Shown piece after piece: positions 10,748 through 25,751 of a DNA stretch of 64,000 nucleotides. Position 1 is the first letter of the stretch. Each line of letters starts with the position of its first letter. Below the pieces are notes generated by a model that was given only the letters and a program-made list of their open reading frames with translations, searched no databases and was not told where the DNA came from. The DNA lies in assembly GCF_042984175.1 (NCBI RefSeq), contig NZ_CP155569.1, forward strand, positions 930,001 through 994,000, written 5' to 3'. Origin of the DNA: Mycoplasma_N cavipharyngis. GTDB lineage: Bacteria > Bacillota_I > Bacilli_A > Mycoplasmatales > Mycoplasmoidaceae. The position numbers and the translations under genes are program-made.

Positions 10748-12100
10748 TTACTTTCCAACACAAAAATTAGCAAAAATTTTATTAATCATATCTGCTTCAA
10801 TTTCATTTGTTATTTTTAATAAATAATCATAAGCTAAATGCAAATTTTCTAAAATTAAATCAATTGGTAAATTATTAATTAAACCATTAAAACCTTCTTC
10901 TAATTCACTTAATGCTAATGCTAAATGCTGCACACTTAAATCATTACATAAACCAAAAAAAGAAGCAGAATGATCTTTTTGTTGCTCAAAAAAATGTTCC
11001 ATTGCTTGATATAAATCAATTAAATCATTATTAATGGCACTAATATAAATATTATTAGTTAATAGTGGTTGTTCAACTAAATCTTTTTTAGAATAAACTG
11101 TTAAGACATTTTTATTTTTAATTGTTTGCTTAATTATTTCATCTTCTTGATGGTTTAAGCACGTACTATCAATTAAATGAATAATTAAATCAGCATGATT
11201 AATTTCTTTATGAGTCCGATCAATCCCCATTTTTTCAATTTGATCAGTCGTATCATTAATTCCTGCTGTATCAACAAAACTAAATAATTTGCCTTGAAAA
11301 TAATGTTCAACTTCAACACTATCTCTTGTTGTTCCAGCAACATCTGAAACAATGACTCGATCAGATTGTAAAATTGCATTTAGTAAAGATGATTTACCAG
11401 CATTAGCCCTACCAACAATAACGATTCGATAGTTATTAATTTTTTGTGCTTGTGATTGTTTGAAAAATTGTTTTAATTTCACAATTAAATTAGTTAATTG
11501 TGGTTTAATTTTAAATCGTAATTTTTGATCATCAATTTCATGATTATTATCAACTTCAGGAAAATCAATATTAATTTCACATTCAGCAATAATATGAAAT
11601 AATTGATCACTAAATTGACTAACCATATTTGAAACACGACCATCTAAATTAGCCATAGCTGTATGAACTTGGTTTTGTGATTTAGCATCAATTAAAGCAA
11701 GAATGGCTGTTGCTTGATTTAAATCTAATTTATTAGCTAAAAATGCTCTTTTACTAAAATCACCTGCTTGAGCTAAACTAGCGCCATTTTTAACTAATAA
11801 TTCTAAAATAGTGCGAACTAAAAACATACTACCATGACAATTAATTTCAATTAAATCTTCACCAGTAAAAGAGTGTGGAGCAACAAATTTAATTAATAAA
11901 ACTTGATCAATAATATTATTAGATTGATCAATAATATTAGTCAGTTGTACTGCTTTATTTTTTTTAGTTACAACATTCGTTGTAATTTGATTAACAATTT
12001 GATAAGCTTTAGTACCAGAAACACGAATAATATGAATTGCTCCTTGACCATGTGGTGTTGCTAAAGCAACAATTGTTGGTAATAAATTATTGTTTGTCAT
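10748..12100 (-). CDS. mnmE: tRNA uridine-5-carboxymethylaminomethyl modification GTPase
   Basis: 450-residue GTPase that, with MnmG, modifies C5 of the wobble uridine (U34) of certain tRNAs. Order: an N-terminal tetrahydrofolate-binding domain (about 1-120), a helical domain, and an inserted G domain with the P-loop GRANAGKSS (about 230-238), the G2 region DVAGTTRDSVE, G3 DTAG and a G4-like SKKD. The C-terminus FCVGK carries the invariant catalytic Cys of the family. The start overlaps the end of holB by 14 bp. mnmA, which thiolates the same base, is elsewhere in this window. Confidence 0.96.
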   Translation of the reverse strand: MTNNNLLPTIVALATPHGQGAIHIIRVSGTKAYQIVNQITTNVVTKKNKAVQLTNIIDQSNNIIDQVLLIKFVAPHSFTGEDLIEINCHGSMFLVRTILELLVKNGASLAQAGDFSKRAFLANKLDLNQATAILALIDAKSQNQVHTAMANLDGRVSNMVSQFSDQLFHIIAECEINIDFPEVDNNHEIDDQKLRFKIKPQLTNLIVKLKQFFKQSQAQKINNYRIVIVGRANAGKSSLLNAILQSDRVIVSDVAGTTRDSVEVEHYFQGKLFSFVDTAGINDTTDQIEKMGIDRTHKEINHADLIIHLIDSTCLNHQEDEIIKQTIKNKNVLTVYSKKDLVEQPLLTNNIYISAINNDLIDLYQAMEHFFEQQKDHSASFFGLCNDLSVQHLALALSELEEGFNGLINNLPIDLILENLHLAYDYLLKITNEIEADMINKIFANFCVGK

Positions 12101-12953
12101 TCATTTCACTAATAAATAAATTTAATAAATAAATGTATGAAATTCTTGGATTAGCTGATGCAGTTTCGGTTTTAAATTTTAAAACTTGTTCAATTAAATT
12201 AATTGTTGTAACTGGATTAAAATCATTTAATAAATAAATTAAATAATCACAAAACAACCGAATTTCTAAAGGAGTTAATTGACTAAAAAAATTTTCATGA
12301 TTAGTGATTAAATCATTAAAATCTTTTTTTAGATAAGCATTAAAAAATTTTTCACTAAAATGATAAATTTGATGTTTTTGATTTAATGTTTCATAAAAAT
12401 TAATTTCATTTTGATCATAATTAGCATAAATTAAGGCTTTAATTGCATTAGTAGTTTTGATTTGATTAAGATTAGTTTTAGCATTAATGTTTAAATAAAG
12501 ACAACGACTTCTAACTGTTTTTAAAATACTTTGATAATTATTAGTAATTAAAAGAATAAACGTTTGCTGGTCACATTCTTCAATTAATTTTAAGAGGGAA
12601 TTACTAGTTAAATCATTTAATTTTTCAGCATTAAAAATCGTAATTAAACGAATGTGTTGACCATTAATTAAACCGAACTTAGTTGCTTCAAAAATCGGTT
12701 CTAAATCTTTTTTTAAATAAAAATTACGTTCTAAATTTTTAATTGGAAAATAATCTTCATAAGCATGATGGTGAAAATTATTAATTAAACTTTTTTTTTC
12801 ATTTTTACTTAAATTAGGATTTAAATTAGTAACTAAACCAAAAAAATCTTTAACAACTAAATCAGCATCAATATTGCCACTTAAATTAATAATTAATGAG
12901 TGGGGTAAATCATTAAAATCTTTGATTTTTTTTGATCAATTGGCAAAAAACAT
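12087..12953 (-). CDS. holB: DNA polymerase III delta-prime-like subunit
   Basis: 288 residues, read through a TGA Trp codon near the start. It belongs to the clamp-loader AAA+ family: SNSLLKLIEE, FILLITNN and the arginine-finger/SRC motif LKTVRSRC follow in the usual order and spacing. The N-terminal P-loop is not conserved, as is normal for delta-prime subunits. It overlaps mnmE by 14 bp and is 6 bp downstream of tmk. In the clamp loader it would help place the beta clamp on primed DNA. Confidence 0.85.
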
Positions 12954-12959
12954 ATTAAT

Positions 12960-13655
12960 TTAATTAATCTCAAATTCACTAATGTGTTTAATAATTTCTT
13001 CTACTACAGTATCAATTTTACTATCATTTTTAATTGCAATGATTTTTCGATTTTTCACTTCTTCTAATTGATATACTGTTTGATAATCATTTTTAATTTT
13101 TTGAAAATTAATTGAATCTAAAACATTGAAATTATGAGATTGAGATCTCTGTTTCATTCTTTCTTGTCATACACTATCTTGAATGTATAAATAAAATGTT
13201 AGATCAATTTGTAAATCTTTAATTACTAATTGATTAATTTGATTAACTAAATCATAACCCAATTTTTTTTCTAAGCCTTGATAAACATAAGATGAATCAA
13301 CAAAACGGTCACTAATAACAATTTTTTTGGCAAATAAATTGGGTTTGATAACATTAATAACATTTTCATTACGAGATGCTGCAAACAATAAGGCTTCAGT
13401 TAAATTATTTAATCTTTTCTGATCAGTAGGTTTTAAAATCAAATCTCTAATTGCTAATGAAACTTTAGAACCTCCACCTGGTTCAAAAGTTGTAACATAA
13501 CCTTGATAACCAGATCAGAATCGATTTTCCTGAAATTTTTTATCTAACTGTTTAACCAACTCTTTTAAAACAGTTGACTTGCCAACACAATCAATCCCTT
13601 CTAAAACGACAAAAATGCCGCGACTTCGTAATTGCTCTTGTCTTGACACTTTCAT
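12960..13655 (-). CDS. tmk: Thymidylate kinase
   Basis: 231-residue kinase that phosphorylates dTMP to dTDP. The P-loop EGIDCVGKST lies at residues 19-28, slightly varied from the usual EGIDGAGKST; the DR(Y/F) motif ISDRFVDSSYVYQG and a LID region with WQERMKQR follow. ATG 13655 is preceded by AGAAGAAG. It is the first gene of the minus-strand operon with holB, mnmE and tatD. Two TGA Trp codons interrupt the frame under the standard code. Confidence 0.93.
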
Positions 13656-13988
13656 CTTCTTCTAACCCCAAATATCATTTTTTATTAAATTTTTTCAAAT
13701 TTATTATATTTTAAAATAATAAGAAATTATAGTAAAAATATAGCAAGATTATGCTAAATTCCATTTTTAAACAACAAATTTTTCCTAATTAATTCTATTG
13801 CAATTAAGATTTTCAATTAAAAAAATGCTTAATAAAACCTAGATACTAATCATGAATCCAATCAAGTTTTTATTTGAAAAAAAATAAAATTCATTTTAAT
13901 TATTTGTTATTATTTGAGTGTTAATGATTGATTTAATAAGTTTTAAATCATCTTACATTTTCTAGCATCTCTAAACACAAGAAAAATC
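13656..13988. other. Divergent intergenic region between tmk and a lipoprotein gene
   Basis: About 330 bp, very AT-rich and without an ORF. It must carry the promoters of both the minus-strand tmk operon and the plus-strand lipoprotein gene. TATAAT-like hexamers occur in several places, but with this base composition I cannot single out one. Confidence 0.35.
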
Positions 13989-15833
13989 ATGAAAATAAAG
14001 AAAAAATTATTGTTATTTCCGATTTTATTAGCATCTTGTTCTAGTCTTATTCTAACTGCTTGTAGTCGATTTAGTTTTGATAATGTTAATGAAATAAAAT
14101 TTTCATTACCTTTTGAAAAAGGAAAAGCGCATTTTAATGCTTTAAAAGAAATTACTGAGAAATATAATACATTTTTAAAAAATCATCCTGAAAAAATTAG
14201 TCAAGGTTATTTACCTGTTACTTCTTATAGCAATAATCAAAATTATAGTGAAAATGAGTCGCAAATTCTTAATGATTTGCAAAATAACAACCGAAGTAAT
14301 TTACCACAATTAACATTTGGTTATGAGTCATTAGTGACTAATTTATTGTCTTTAAATAAAGAGTTAAATTTAGCAGCAGTTAATAGCACTTCTAAAGAAG
14401 GTTTGCATTCTCAATGTTATTATGAACCATTTAGAACTAACGCTGACATCCAAGGTTTAGATCTTAAAAATAATGCGATGTATTTAGCTAGAGCTGGTGT
14501 TAGTACTGAAGTTTTAATTTTATCTCGTCCTGTTTTAAATCATTTATTACAAACAATTCTTAATGATACTAGTGCTAATATTACTATTAAAACTGAAGAT
14601 CAAGCTTGATTCAAAAAAGAATTAGGTGTTGAAAAAAATGGTACAAGTTCTACAAAAACATCTGAAAAAACTGAAGAAAAATATCAAGTTGATGCTACTA
14701 GAAAAACTAATGTGGAAAAAATTTGGGGCCAACCTGATGCAAATAAAATTAAAGAAGTTTTTAAAAGTCAAAACAATACTAATCAATTAAAAAAATCTGA
14801 TTTTGAAAATTATGATGATTTTTTAGATTTAATGACTAAATTGTCTCAAGTTTTTCTAAAACCAACTGAACGAAAAGAAAATAAATTAGTGGCTGTTTCT
14901 TCTTTTTTTAGTAATTTAAACATTTATTCTTTTAACCAATTAGGTTCTGATATTAATAAATTTTTATGACACTTTGATAACAACAAAAAATTAATCTTTC
15001 CGTTTTTAAAACCTGGATCTAATGAAAATAATGTTTTCAAAGGTTTCTTTGAAAAACTAAAGACATTATCTAATGCAAATGGATTGTGAATTAATCCGTC
15101 TAAATCTTATCCAAGTACTACTTTTTCTGACTTAAAATTAGCAGCAGTTATGGGATCATCAGCAGGTTATAGTTATTATTTTAAAAAACAAGAAGATTTT
15201 CAAACAAAAGATGGTAAGAAAAAAATAACAACTAAAACCATTAATGATTATACTGAAGAAAAAGATATTTTAGGATTACCAGGATTGCGTGTTAATAGTA
15301 GTAATGCAACTAATGGAGCAATCTTTACCCAAGGTGGTCAATTAATTGGTATTAAAACTGGTAATAGTCGTGTTGATAAAGCAACTAAATTATTTGTTAA
15401 TTGATTAGTGGAAACTCAAGATACATATACTGTAAGAGAATATGATGAAACCACTAAACAAGTTGTTAATAAGACAGAAATGTTAAATCACATTGATTAT
15501 TATGCTCTAAAAGGTTCATACTTACCAACAAGTCAAAAATTTTGGTCATTAGATGAAACTAAACGAAAATCATTACTTGGTGTTAATCCATTTATTCTAA
15601 AAGCTCAAGAAGTAGTTAATAGCAATAATAATAGTTCTAATATTGATAATGGTAACACTAAAAAAATTAATTACAAACCTTTAAATCCACCAGTTAACAA
15701 GTATACCGTTTTTTTACGTAGTGCATTTGATAGTCTATATAACACTTCTAAATCTTTAAAAGACATTGATTTCAATACTTTTGTGCAAAAAATTAATGAA
15801 AATCCTTCATTAAAAAATATTGCTGAACAATAA
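13989..15833 (+). CDS. Lipoprotein, probable extracellular solute-binding (P68/P80-like)
   Basis: 614 residues. The signal peptide MKIKKKLLLFPILLASCSS continues to a lipobox SLILTAC, with Cys25 as the probable lipid-modified residue. After it comes a region resembling Mollicute surface lipoproteins of the ABC solute-binding type: a helix with HFNALKEITEKYN, then a SYSENESQILNDLQ block and a PQLTFGYES strand, and later VMGSSAGYSYYF. That assignment (P68/P80-like) is by pattern only. No transporter genes are adjacent; the gene stands alone between two terminator structures and a divergent promoter region. It needs several TGA Trp codons. Confidence 0.8.
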
Positions 15834-15867
15834 AAAATTAAATTAATTATTTAATTTAAATATTATT

Positions 15868-15926
15868 AAACTATACCTAATCAATTATTAAAATTTAAAA
15901 ATTGAATTTAGGTGTAGTTTTTATTG
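15868..15926 (+). terminator. Rho-independent terminator of the lipoprotein gene
   Basis: AAACTATACCTAA (15868-15880) pairs with TTAGGTGTAGTTT (15908-15920), with one G-T pair, and is followed by TTATT. It starts 35 bp after the lipoprotein stop. Confidence 0.65.
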
Positions 15927-15970
15927 TCTTCTTTTTATAAAGTGCAAAACAATTTTTAATTAAATACATC

Positions 15971-16010
15971 AAAAAAACTACCCAAAAGTTAATCAGGTAG
16001 TTTTTTTAAT
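15971..16010. terminator. Bidirectional terminator between lipoprotein gene and glpF
   Basis: AAAAAAACTACC and GGTAGTTTTTTT form a perfect 12-bp stem with about 13 nt of loop. T runs exist on both strands, so it can stop the plus-strand lipoprotein transcript and the minus-strand glpK-glpF transcript, whose stop is at 16102. Confidence 0.8.
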
Positions 16011-16101
16011 ATAATAATTAATTAAGTTTAACTTCAATGATATTTTATAAAGATTGAAGCAAAATAATTTTTAGTTATTAGAAAATGTTAATAAAGTCTA
16101 T

Positions 16102-16869
16102 CTAGGCAATAGCAACAATACCACTAACAAGACCAACAAAAGTTGCACCTACTAAAGGTCCAACAGTGGGAACTCAAGCATAATTTCAATTAGCTTTAAC
16201 TTTATTAGCTAAAGGTAAAATTTGATAAACAATTCTTGGCATTAAATCACGAGCAGGATTAATCGCATAACCAGTAACTGATCCTAAACTTAATCCAATT
16301 GAACTAACAATTAAAAAAGGAAGGATTCCAGTTAAATTACTAATATTAGTTAAAACTTTACCAGATGCTAAAATCAAACCAACTAAAGCAATTGTTCCAA
16401 CAATTTCATAGAAGAAATTAGTTACATGAGCTTTTGAATGGGTTGGTCCAGTACAATGTGTTCCTAAAACAACACCAGGATCATTTTCAGTAATATGTTT
16501 TCAGTTTAATAGATCTAAAACAATTTGACCTAAAAATGCTCCAGTTAATGCACCAAGAACATGAATAATAAATTGCGTTCACACTTGATTTAAATTACTA
16601 TTAGCAAGAAATGATGAATCAATCGCTACAAAAATACTAACTGCTGGATTTAAATGAGTCGCATCAGAATTAATCGCTGCACCAATTAATACACCTCCAA
16701 GTACTGCTAAACCTCAACCAATAGCAATTCCAACTCAGTTAACATTACCATTAGATGCTTTTCTTGCATACATATTTTTAAAATTATAAGATTGACCAAC
16801 GCCATTACCTAATAAAATTAAAAATAAGGTTCCAAAAAGTTCTCCTGCAAATAAAGTTCCTAAGTTCAT
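16102..16869 (-). CDS. glpF: Glycerol uptake facilitator
   Basis: 255-residue aquaglyceroporin. Six membrane helices and the two half-helix motifs are present: HLNPAVS in the first half and AINPARD in the second; the Arg after the second NPA is the selectivity-filter Arg. The Asp after that Arg marks the glycerol-conducting branch. It follows glpK by 3 bp in the same transcript and ends at a bidirectional terminator. Ends with TAG, uncommon here. Confidence 0.94.
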
Positions 16870-16872
16870 AAA

Positions 16873-18420
16873 TTATGACTCAATATTTTTCTTTCAACCT
16901 AAACAACGATTGACAGCAATTTGTCAATTGTGAATTTTGGTTTTAATTGTTTTTTGATCAAATTGAGGGTAGAAAATTTTATTAATTTTATTACGTTCAA
17001 CTAATTCTGATAAATTAGATCAATAACCTGTATGTAGTCCAGCAAAAAAGGCTGCACCTAATGCTGTAACTTCAGAGTTATCAGGTCGATGAATTTCAAC
17101 ATTACTAATTGATGCTTGAAATTGCATTAAATATTCAGAATTAGAAACACCACCATCAACTTTTAAAATTTTAATTTTTTGGTTCAGATCTTTCTCCATT
17201 GCTGATAGAAGATCATTACTTTGATAAGCAATACTTTCAATTGCTGCTTTAACAATGTGTTCTCTTTTAGTACCGCGTTCTAAGCCAAAAATTGCTCCTC
17301 TAGCATCTGAATCTCAATAAGGTGCTCCAAGACCTGAAAATGAAGGTACAAAAATTACTTCATGACTAGTGTCTTGATTAGCTAATTTAGCATAAAAATC
17401 ACTTTCAGCAGAATTGTATAAAATGCGTAAATCATCTCTTAATCATTTAATAGCAGCTCCAGCAATAAACACTGAACCTTCTAAAGCATAACAAGCTTTT
17501 TGGTTTTTAAATTTTCAAGCAACAGTTGTTAGTAGGCGATTTTTACTTAAAATTGGTGTTTCACCAAGATTTAATAAAGTAAAACAACCAGTACCATAAG
17601 TATTTTTTACCATTCCTACTTCAGTACATAATTGACCAAATAAAGCTGATTGTTGATCACCAACAGCTCCAGCAATTTTAACTTCTCCTGTAGCTCTTTG
17701 TGATCAGCAACTAGGTAAAATGATGCCAAAATCATCAGCGGTATTTTTAACTTCAGGAAGAATTTCTTTAGGAATGTTAAATAGTTCTAATAATTCAGTT
17801 GATCAAGCTAATTTATGAATGTCAAACAACATTGTTCTTGAAGCATTAGTTACATCAGTTGCATGTACTTTGCCACCTGTTAATTTTCAAATTAATCAAG
17901 TGTCAATTGTTCCACATAAAAGTTTATTTTCTTTTAAAACTTTTTGTGTTTGTGGAACATTTTCTAAAATTCATTTAATTTTAGTTGCTGAAAAATAAGG
18001 ATTAATAAATAAACCAGTTGTTTTGTGGACCAAATCAACTGTGTCTTGGTTTTCAGATAGTTTTTGACAATAATCATTAGTTCTACGATCTTGTCAGACA
18101 ATTGCATTATAAACTGGTAATCCTGTTTCTTTATTTCATAAAACAATTGTTTCACGTTGGTTAGTAATACCAACACACGCAATGTCATTCGATTTAATGC
18201 CAGCATGATTTTTAGCGCTTTGTAAGGTTGTTAATTGAGCATTTCAAATTTCTAGTGGATCTTGTTCAACCCAACCAGAATGAGGAAAAAAGTTATTAAT
18301 TTCAATTTGTGAACAAGCAATTTGTTTAATATCATGATCAAAAACGATTGTTCGACAACTTGTAGTACCAGAATCAATTGCAATCAAATATTTTTTGTTT
18401 GCAACCGTATTATCACTCAT
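16873..18420 (-). CDS. glpK: Glycerol kinase
   Basis: 515-residue FGGY-family kinase that makes glycerol 3-phosphate. The N-terminal phosphate loop AIDSGTTSCR, GITNQRETIVLW, VWQDRRT, the GTIDTWLIWKL block and the C-terminal VDGGVSNSEYLMQFQA are all in place. Length matches the family. With glpF just downstream it forms a glycerol uptake operon. The His that PTS phosphorylates in some Gram-positive GlpK proteins (after the LTGG segment) appears absent from the region I read, so PTS control is uncertain. Confidence 0.96.
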
Positions 18421-18796
18421 ATTTGTTATTCCATTTCTAGGATGTAATTAATTTAATATATATAATAGTAAGTCAATTAAAATCAAAATCATAATTTTTG
18501 AAATAATTTATAATAATATATCAACTATCAATAAAGAATCTTACTAAAATATCAACTAGTTAAATTAGGTTTTATTTTTAATTATTTTTATATTCTATTT
18601 AACTAAACAACAAAAAAACAACAAATACAAAATTACTATTAAATAAATCGCAAATGATTTTAATATTGATCACTACATATATTAATACTAATTATAATTT
18701 TAATTTTTATTGCAACTAAATTTAGTCTTATTAAGTTGATTAATCAGTTAAAATATTAATTATTAACTTAATTTAGTTTTAGAGTATTTTATAAAA
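18421..18796. other. Divergent intergenic region glpK / HNH-like gene
   Basis: About 375 bp of AT-rich DNA with no ORF or obvious RNA. It must hold the promoter of glpK-glpF (minus) and of the plus-strand HNH-like gene. No catabolite-response-like palindrome stood out. Confidence 0.35.
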
Positions 18797-19447
18797 ATGA
18801 ATTCAATTCAACAAATGTTAAATTTAACTTATGATCAGTGTTGTGAATATTTAAAGCAAAAACATGGATTAGTTAAAAAAAATTATTTTTCTAATGAGCA
18901 ATGTTTAAGTTCTGTGCAATCAATTAAAAGAACAAAAACAGATGGTCTATTTATTCATCATATTGATGAAGATAAAGCAATTATGTTATCAGATCCTAAA
19001 TTTGCAATTAAAAATCCTTTTGCTTATCAATTAGCTAATCGTTTAGTTTATTGTGATTATTTAGAACATTTAGTACTTCATATTAAAATTTTAGAATATC
19101 CTCATAAAGATAAAAATCCTCATGAAAAAGTTGGTTATGGTGGTATTTTTAACTTTTTAATTCCTGAACTAAATGACATTTATTCAAATTGTTGTTATCA
19201 ACAAATTTGAAAAAAGAAAGCAATTGATTTAGTCATTAATCGCAAATCAGATTATCTTTTATGTCTAAAATATTTAATGACTCATTTTGACATTCCTTTT
19301 GAAGCATACACTAATGTTGCAATTAAAAATGCTTGTAAAGCATCTTCTTTTTTCATTGAATCAGAAAAATTAGAAAATTTAGTGTTAGAAATTAATGATC
19401 TTTATCAAACAGCATTAGCAACTTCAAAAAATAGAAAAAAAGTTTAA
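18797..19447 (+). CDS. HNH-like protein of unknown function
   Basis: 216 residues, with one TGA Trp codon. A central block has GLFIHHIDED (His54, His55), then about 25 residues later NRLVYCDYLEHLVLHIKI (Asn81, His91, His95). The spacing of two His, an Asn and a further His resembles an HNH (beta-beta-alpha metal) fold, and similar HHIxE...NLVYCxxxEHLxLH proteins are scattered in Firmicutes and Mollicutes. No zinc-binding Cys pairs are seen. It could be a nuclease, but activity is only inferred. It is a single gene between glpK and the rRNA operon, which runs toward it. Confidence 0.7.
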
Positions 19448-19493
19448 TTGCAATTTAATTATTAATTAGTAGAGAACAAATAGTAGACAACAA

Positions 19494-19535
19494 AAAATCC
19501 CTTCTAACTATTAAATAAGTTAAAAGGGATTTTAG
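19494..19535 (-). terminator. Terminator of the rRNA operon
   Basis: AAAATCCCTT...AAGGGATTTT makes a stem with a loop of about 15 nt. On the minus strand a T run follows the stem, just after the 3' end of 5S rRNA, so it should end the 16S-23S-5S transcript. It may also help end the plus-strand gene that stops at 19447. Confidence 0.75.
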
Positions 19536-19540
19536 TTTTT

Positions 19541-19636
19541 TGCGCGGCAATATCATTCAACAATGACCCAATTCTGCTTAACTGCTATGTTCGGGATGGG
19601 AATAGGTGTTTCCAGAATCGTATCGTTACCGCACTA
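19541..19636 (-). rRNA. rrf: 5S ribosomal RNA
   Basis: Last gene of the rRNA operon. Conserved parts on the minus strand are ACACCTATTCCCATCC, CGAACATAGCAGTTAAGC, and the terminal helix TGCGGTAA pairing with TTGCCGCG. The ends are set by that helix. At about 93-96 nt it is shorter than the usual 104-120 nt because the segment after AGTTAAGC is reduced to one short hairpin (TCATT-GTTG-AATGA). Confidence 0.88.
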
Positions 19637-19637
19637 A

Positions 19638-19667
19638 TGATCGCTTTTTGGCAACTAAAAATAGACA
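19638..19667 (-). other. 3' arm of the 23S rRNA processing stem
   Basis: This 30-bp segment between 23S and 5S is almost the reverse complement of 22775-22804 upstream of 23S (28 of 30 positions by eye). In the transcript the arms would pair and loop out 23S, the usual RNase III processing stem. Confidence 0.75.
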
Positions 19668-19742
19668 TTAATCTTTATGATTATGATTTAAAACTATTGT
19701 AATAATTAATTAAAACAATTAATATTGTCAATCCAAATTAAT

Positions 19743-22670
<2,928 letters not shown>

Positions 22671-22774
22671 TTTGTATTGATCAATAAAAATTATTTAATT
22701 GTTAATTACTCGGTTTTAATCATCACTACAAACCAAAAAGTTGTTTAAAAATTTTGGTTATAGATCAGAAAGAT

Positions 22775-22804
22775 TGTCTATTTTCAGTTGTCAAAAAGCA
22801 ATCA
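22775..22804 (-). other. 5' arm of the 23S rRNA processing stem
   Basis: Partner of 19638-19667: TGTCTATTTTCAG then TTGTCAAAAAGCAATCA on the plus strand. It lies in the 16S-23S spacer about 105 bp before the mature 23S 5' end. Directly next to it, TGAGAAAA...TTTTCTCA (22807-22828) forms a small separate hairpin. Confidence 0.75.
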
Positions 22805-22828
22805 TCTGAGAAAAACGAAAGTTTTCTC

Positions 22829-22845
22829 AAATCCGAAGACTATCC
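22829..22845 (-). other. 16S rRNA processing stem (3' arm; 5' arm at 24499-24515)
   Basis: AAATCCGAAGACTATCC here is the exact reverse complement of 24499-24515, just outside the 16S 5' end. The 17-bp perfect pair flanks 16S and would form its RNase III stem in the precursor. Confidence 0.8.
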
Positions 22846-22976
22846 CCATTGTATCTTGATAAATAATTACTAAAAAATAATAACTACTTACTTGGTTAGT
22901 AGAAAAGTACACTTAAAAAATATAATAAAGGTCAATAATAAAAAATTAATTAAAAAATTAATTTACTTTGACTCCA

Positions 22977-24490
<1,514 letters not shown>

Positions 24491-24937
24491 AAATTAACGG
24501 ATAGTCTTCGGATTTCAAAAAACTTTCAATCACACACTTTAGAAAAGTAAAATGTGACTATATTTCAAAATGTTACTAAATCAAAAATTAAATTTAATTT
24601 TTTAGATATGATTTATAACAAGATAATAAGTATAACAAAAATTTTTAAAAAAAATAATTTTTTTTCAAACAATTTTAAAAAGATTTAATTTTGTTATTAA
24701 GAACGTTAACAATTACTCATTTAAAAAAATATTTTAATAAAATATTTATAAATTTTGGCTGCAACGTTAGTAAATAATAACAGATTTTTTGCAATTTTTG
24801 AAAAAAATTTTTCTTAAATTAACTATTATTTGATCAACTGAGTCAAAAAACTAGGAAAATCCTAAGTTTTTAGGATAAAATGGTATGAAAATTTCTTTGT
24901 AAATTCAATAAAAAGGATTAATTTAGATCAAAAAATC
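24491..24937. other. rRNA operon leader and promoter region
   Basis: About 450 bp upstream of 16S. It contains the 5' arm of the 16S processing stem (24499-24515) and must include the minus-strand rRNA promoter. TATACT-like hexamers lie near 24625-24640 on the minus strand, but no -35 at proper spacing is certain. No gene seen. Confidence 0.45.
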
Positions 24938-24970
24938 AGTTGTTTTATTTAAATAAAACAACTTTTTTTA
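24938..24970 (-). terminator. Terminator after the GNAT gene
   Basis: AGTTGTTTTATTT followed by its exact reverse complement gives a 26-bp perfect palindrome (24938-24963). T runs exist on both sides, so it could work both ways. It lies about 12 bp after the minus-strand GNAT stop and upstream of the rRNA operon, where it would shield the rRNA promoter. Confidence 0.8.
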
Positions 24971-24981
24971 AACTTAAATTA

Positions 24982-25479
24982 TTATTTTAATTGAAACAAA
25001 CTTTTAATTGTTGGTTTGTTTTTTTGAATGATATTAAAGTCTGATACATGACAAAAACCAGCTTTTAATAATAAATTAATTGAAGCATAGTTATGTTTAA
25101 CTGCTTCAGCATAAATTTGATAATCTGGATATTTTTCTTTTAAATAAGCTAAAAAAATTTTAACAGCATACAAACCAATGCCTAAATTTCAGTATTCATT
25201 ATCAATCACATAACCAATAAATAAATGTTTGTTCTCATGAGAAATCTTAACACATGATACTGTTCCAATCATTTTGCGTTTATAAAGAATACTTCAAACA
25301 TTAGTATCATCTTTAACACTTTGATAAAAAGCTTCAGTTTCTTTAATTGATGTTACAGGTCCTCATGGTAAAAATTTAACTACTACTGGTTTTTGACCAT
25401 ATGCAAAAATTGCTGGAATATCTTCTTCTTTAACCATGCGAAATTGCACATCATCAACTAAAAATTTATATTGTTTCAT
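24982..25479 (-). CDS. GNAT-family N-acetyltransferase
   Basis: 165 residues. The pattern is that of RimJ/RimL-like GNAT proteins: FRMVKEEDIPAIFAYG near the start, then the acetyl-CoA pyrophosphate-binding segment YWNLGIGLYAVKIFLAYL (Q/RxxGxG/A-like), and the C-terminal VKHNYASINLLLKAGF block. The substrate is unknown; relatives acetylate amino groups of proteins or small molecules. Single gene, preceded by an AT-rich spacer and followed by a strong palindromic terminator. It needs three TGA Trp codons. Confidence 0.88.
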
Positions 25480-25751
25480 AAAAAATCTATTCACTTCTAT
25501 TTATTAATAAATTAGTTTAAATCATAATCTTATGATCTGAAAACTTATTAGTTATTACAATCTAACTTATTAACATTTTTACTAAAATTATAAGATTTTA
25601 TCAAGCAAATTACTAATAATTTTTAATCATTATTAGTTTCAAAGTACTGAAATTGATTGTTTTAAAATCAATCTAAATTATTTTCGAATAAAATTTTTAA
25701 AGAAAGAAAATAAGATAATTTAAAAAAATATTCAATAAATAATTAAATATT

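Noticed and set aside
964..15833. Many genes appear cut into pieces by TGA
   Set aside because: Reading TGA as Trp joins the pieces into full-length, family-sized proteins throughout the window, so these are not pseudogenes.
17964..18206. Minus-strand frame inside glpK in another phase
   Set aside because: Overlaps fully the well-supported glpK.
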